NCBI RefSeq assembly: GCF_024699945.1
Contig: NZ_JAJOMY010000001.1
Span: forward strand, 3,045,001 to 3,109,000
From: Phenylobacterium sp. J426
GTDB taxonomy: Bacteria > Pseudomonadota > Alphaproteobacteria > Caulobacterales > Caulobacteraceae
DNA: 64,000 nucleotides
Direction: 5' to 3'
Shown: one piece after another, positions 63,008-64,000 of the stretch
Layout: every line of letters begins with the position of its first letter
Numbering within the stretch: position 1 is the stretch's first letter
Notes under the pieces: model-generated
What the model was told of the DNA's origin: nothing
The model's input: only the letters and a program-made list of their open reading frames with translations
Database searches by the model: none
Made by a program: the position numbers and the translations under genes

Positions 63008-64000
63008 CGTCAGCCGTCAGGGCGATGCCGGCGATCAGCAGCGGGAGCAGGAAGAAGGCGAGTCGATAGCCGAGGAAGCCCGCGGCGAGCGGGGCCGGCG
63101 GCACGCTGGCGAGCAGCGCCGACATCGAGCCCTCGAACACGCCGACGCCGCCCGGCACGTGCGAGATCAACCCGACCACGACGGACGGGGCGTACGCCCC
63201 CACGAAGCTGAAGTAGCCCACCGAGCCCTCGGGCAGGAGCGTCCAGATGATGCCGGCCGCCACGGCGTTGTCGAACGCGCCGAGCCCGATCTGCGCCAGC
63301 GCCACGCGCCAGGAGGGCAGCTTGAGACGGTAGCCGAACGCGCGGAGCGGCTGCTTGAGGTTCGCGCACAGCGCCACATAGGTGGCCACGGCGCCGAGCA
63401 GCAGGATGCCGAGGCTGTCGGCGACGGGACCGGCGATCCGGGTCGCTGCGTTGTGGTGCCCCTCCGCCGCCAGGAGGCTGACGCCGGCCAAAGCCGAAAG
63501 GCCGACGGCGAAGGATACGCCGTGGAACACGGTCGTCGCCGCCACCTGCTTCAGCGACACGCCGAACCGGCTGTAGAACCGCGCCCGCACCGCGCCGGAG
63601 ACGAGCAGGTTCGCCCCGAGCGTATGTCCGATGGCGTTGGCCAGGAAGGAGCCCCAGAGCGCAGGCGCGACCGGCAGCCGCGCGCCGGCCCATCTCAAGC
63701 CGAACCACTCCACCACGCCCATCAGCGTGAAACTGGCCGCCGAGAGGACCAGCGCCAGGGCGACGTCGAGATAGCCCCAGGCCCGCATCGCTGCGCCGAC
63801 CTCGGCCGGGCTGACGTCTCGGAACTCGCGCCAGAGCACCAGAACCGCCGCCCCCAGAAGCAGGAAGGGCACGACATGCAGCGCCCAACGCTTGATCAGC
63901 GGAAAGAAGCGCGAGCCCTGGGTCTCCGGCAGCGCGGCGGCCAGATCCTCTTCCAGGTCTTCCAGACCCGGGGTGTGGGGCTCGGTGGGATCCTGGATCT
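62982..64000 (-). CDS. Lysylphosphatidylglycerol-synthase-like membrane protein (5' end cut by window)
   Basis: Integral membrane protein of the UPF0104/MprF-flippase type. The visible 338 residues include at least seven hydrophobic helices (LLLGAAVLVLWREFRD, VALALVLSAASFTLMGVVEW, GGVGVFEGSMSAL near the end). GSFLANAIGHTLGANLLVSG and VVVGLISHVPGGVGVFEGSM are family segments. The frame continues upstream past the window end as acidic soluble sequence (GLEDLEEDLAAALPE), so the start is missing. It may move or modify lipids; substrate unknown. Confidence 0.82.
   Translation of the reverse strand, partial: IQDPTEPHTPGLEDLEEDLAAALPETQGSRFFPLIKRWALHVVPFLLLGAAVLVLWREFRDVSPAEVGAAMRAWGYLDVALALVLSAASFTLMGVVEWFGLRWAGARLPVAPALWGSFLANAIGHTLGANLLVSGAVRARFYSRFGVSLKQVAATTVFHGVSFAVGLSALAGVSLLAAEGHHNAATRIAGPVADSLGILLLGAVATYVALCANLKQPLRAFGYRLKLPSWRVALAQIGLGAFDNAVAAGIIWTLLPEGSVGYFSFVGAYAPSVVVGLISHVPGGVGVFEGSMSALLASVPPAPLAAGFLGYRLAFFLLPLLIAGIALTADAMRRRGPG

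Overview
The window is about 64 kb of dense, GC-rich chromosome from an alphaproteobacterium, most likely Caulobacteraceae and perhaps Phenylobacterium-like. The evidence is the gene content and order: RNase E ending in a Gly-Trp-Trp motif, bactofilin next to an M23 peptidase, an iscR-headed suf operon, a DgcB-type cyclase beside rhlE, and glnB-glnA. The genus is an inference. I see no tRNA, rRNA, CRISPR array, prophage or insertion sequence; this is ordinary core chromosome with a few accessory genes.

Layout. 1-7.3 kb: a secreted serine hydrolase, a palindromic intergenic element, two coupled amidohydrolases, aspS and a secreted pentapeptide-repeat protein. 7.4-14.1 kb: a ribonucleotide-reductase-like protein without a recognisable active site, then NDUFA12, DUF2155, aat, accC, accB and aroQ. 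14.2-18.4 kb: thiS-thiG, a short-chain dehydrogenase, a DsbA-like lipoprotein and an M48 protease with TPRs. 18.4-32.6 kb: RNA decay and cell wall (rne, amidase, corA, PBP1A, prfB, bactofilin, M23 peptidase, peroxiredoxin, tyrS, anmK). 32.6-38 kb: accessory enzymes (M20 peptidase, Baeyer-Villiger-type monooxygenase, M23 lipoprotein, NTF2-like protein, alpha/beta hydrolase). 38.1-45.4 kb: a complete suf operon (iscR, cysteine desulfurase, sufB, unknown gene, sufC, sufD, sufS, sufT, sufA). 45.4-52.3 kb: 2TM protein, enoyl-CoA hydratase, GGDEF protein, rhlE, a hypothetical protein and parE. 52.4-64 kb: esterase, M61 peptidase, Kazal lipoprotein, DUF3237, glnA, glnB, thiolase-like protein, phosphoglycerate-mutase-like protein, NAD(P)HX repair enzyme, HAD hydrolase and a flippase-like membrane protein cut by the window end.

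About eighteen genes, many of them essential (accC, rne, prfB, parE, glnA, PBP1A), are broken by single-base indels, nearly all in G or C runs of 4 to 7. Restoring one base recovers the conserved protein and its normal family length, so I read these as consensus errors of a long-read or low-coverage assembly and annotate the full gene spans. One frameshift is real biology: the programmed +1 site of prfB.

The items most worth following up are the catalytically empty NrdJ-like protein (7414-9918) with an inverted repeat upstream, the unknown gene between sufB and sufC, and a SufS whose PLP-binding aspartate reads as glycine.
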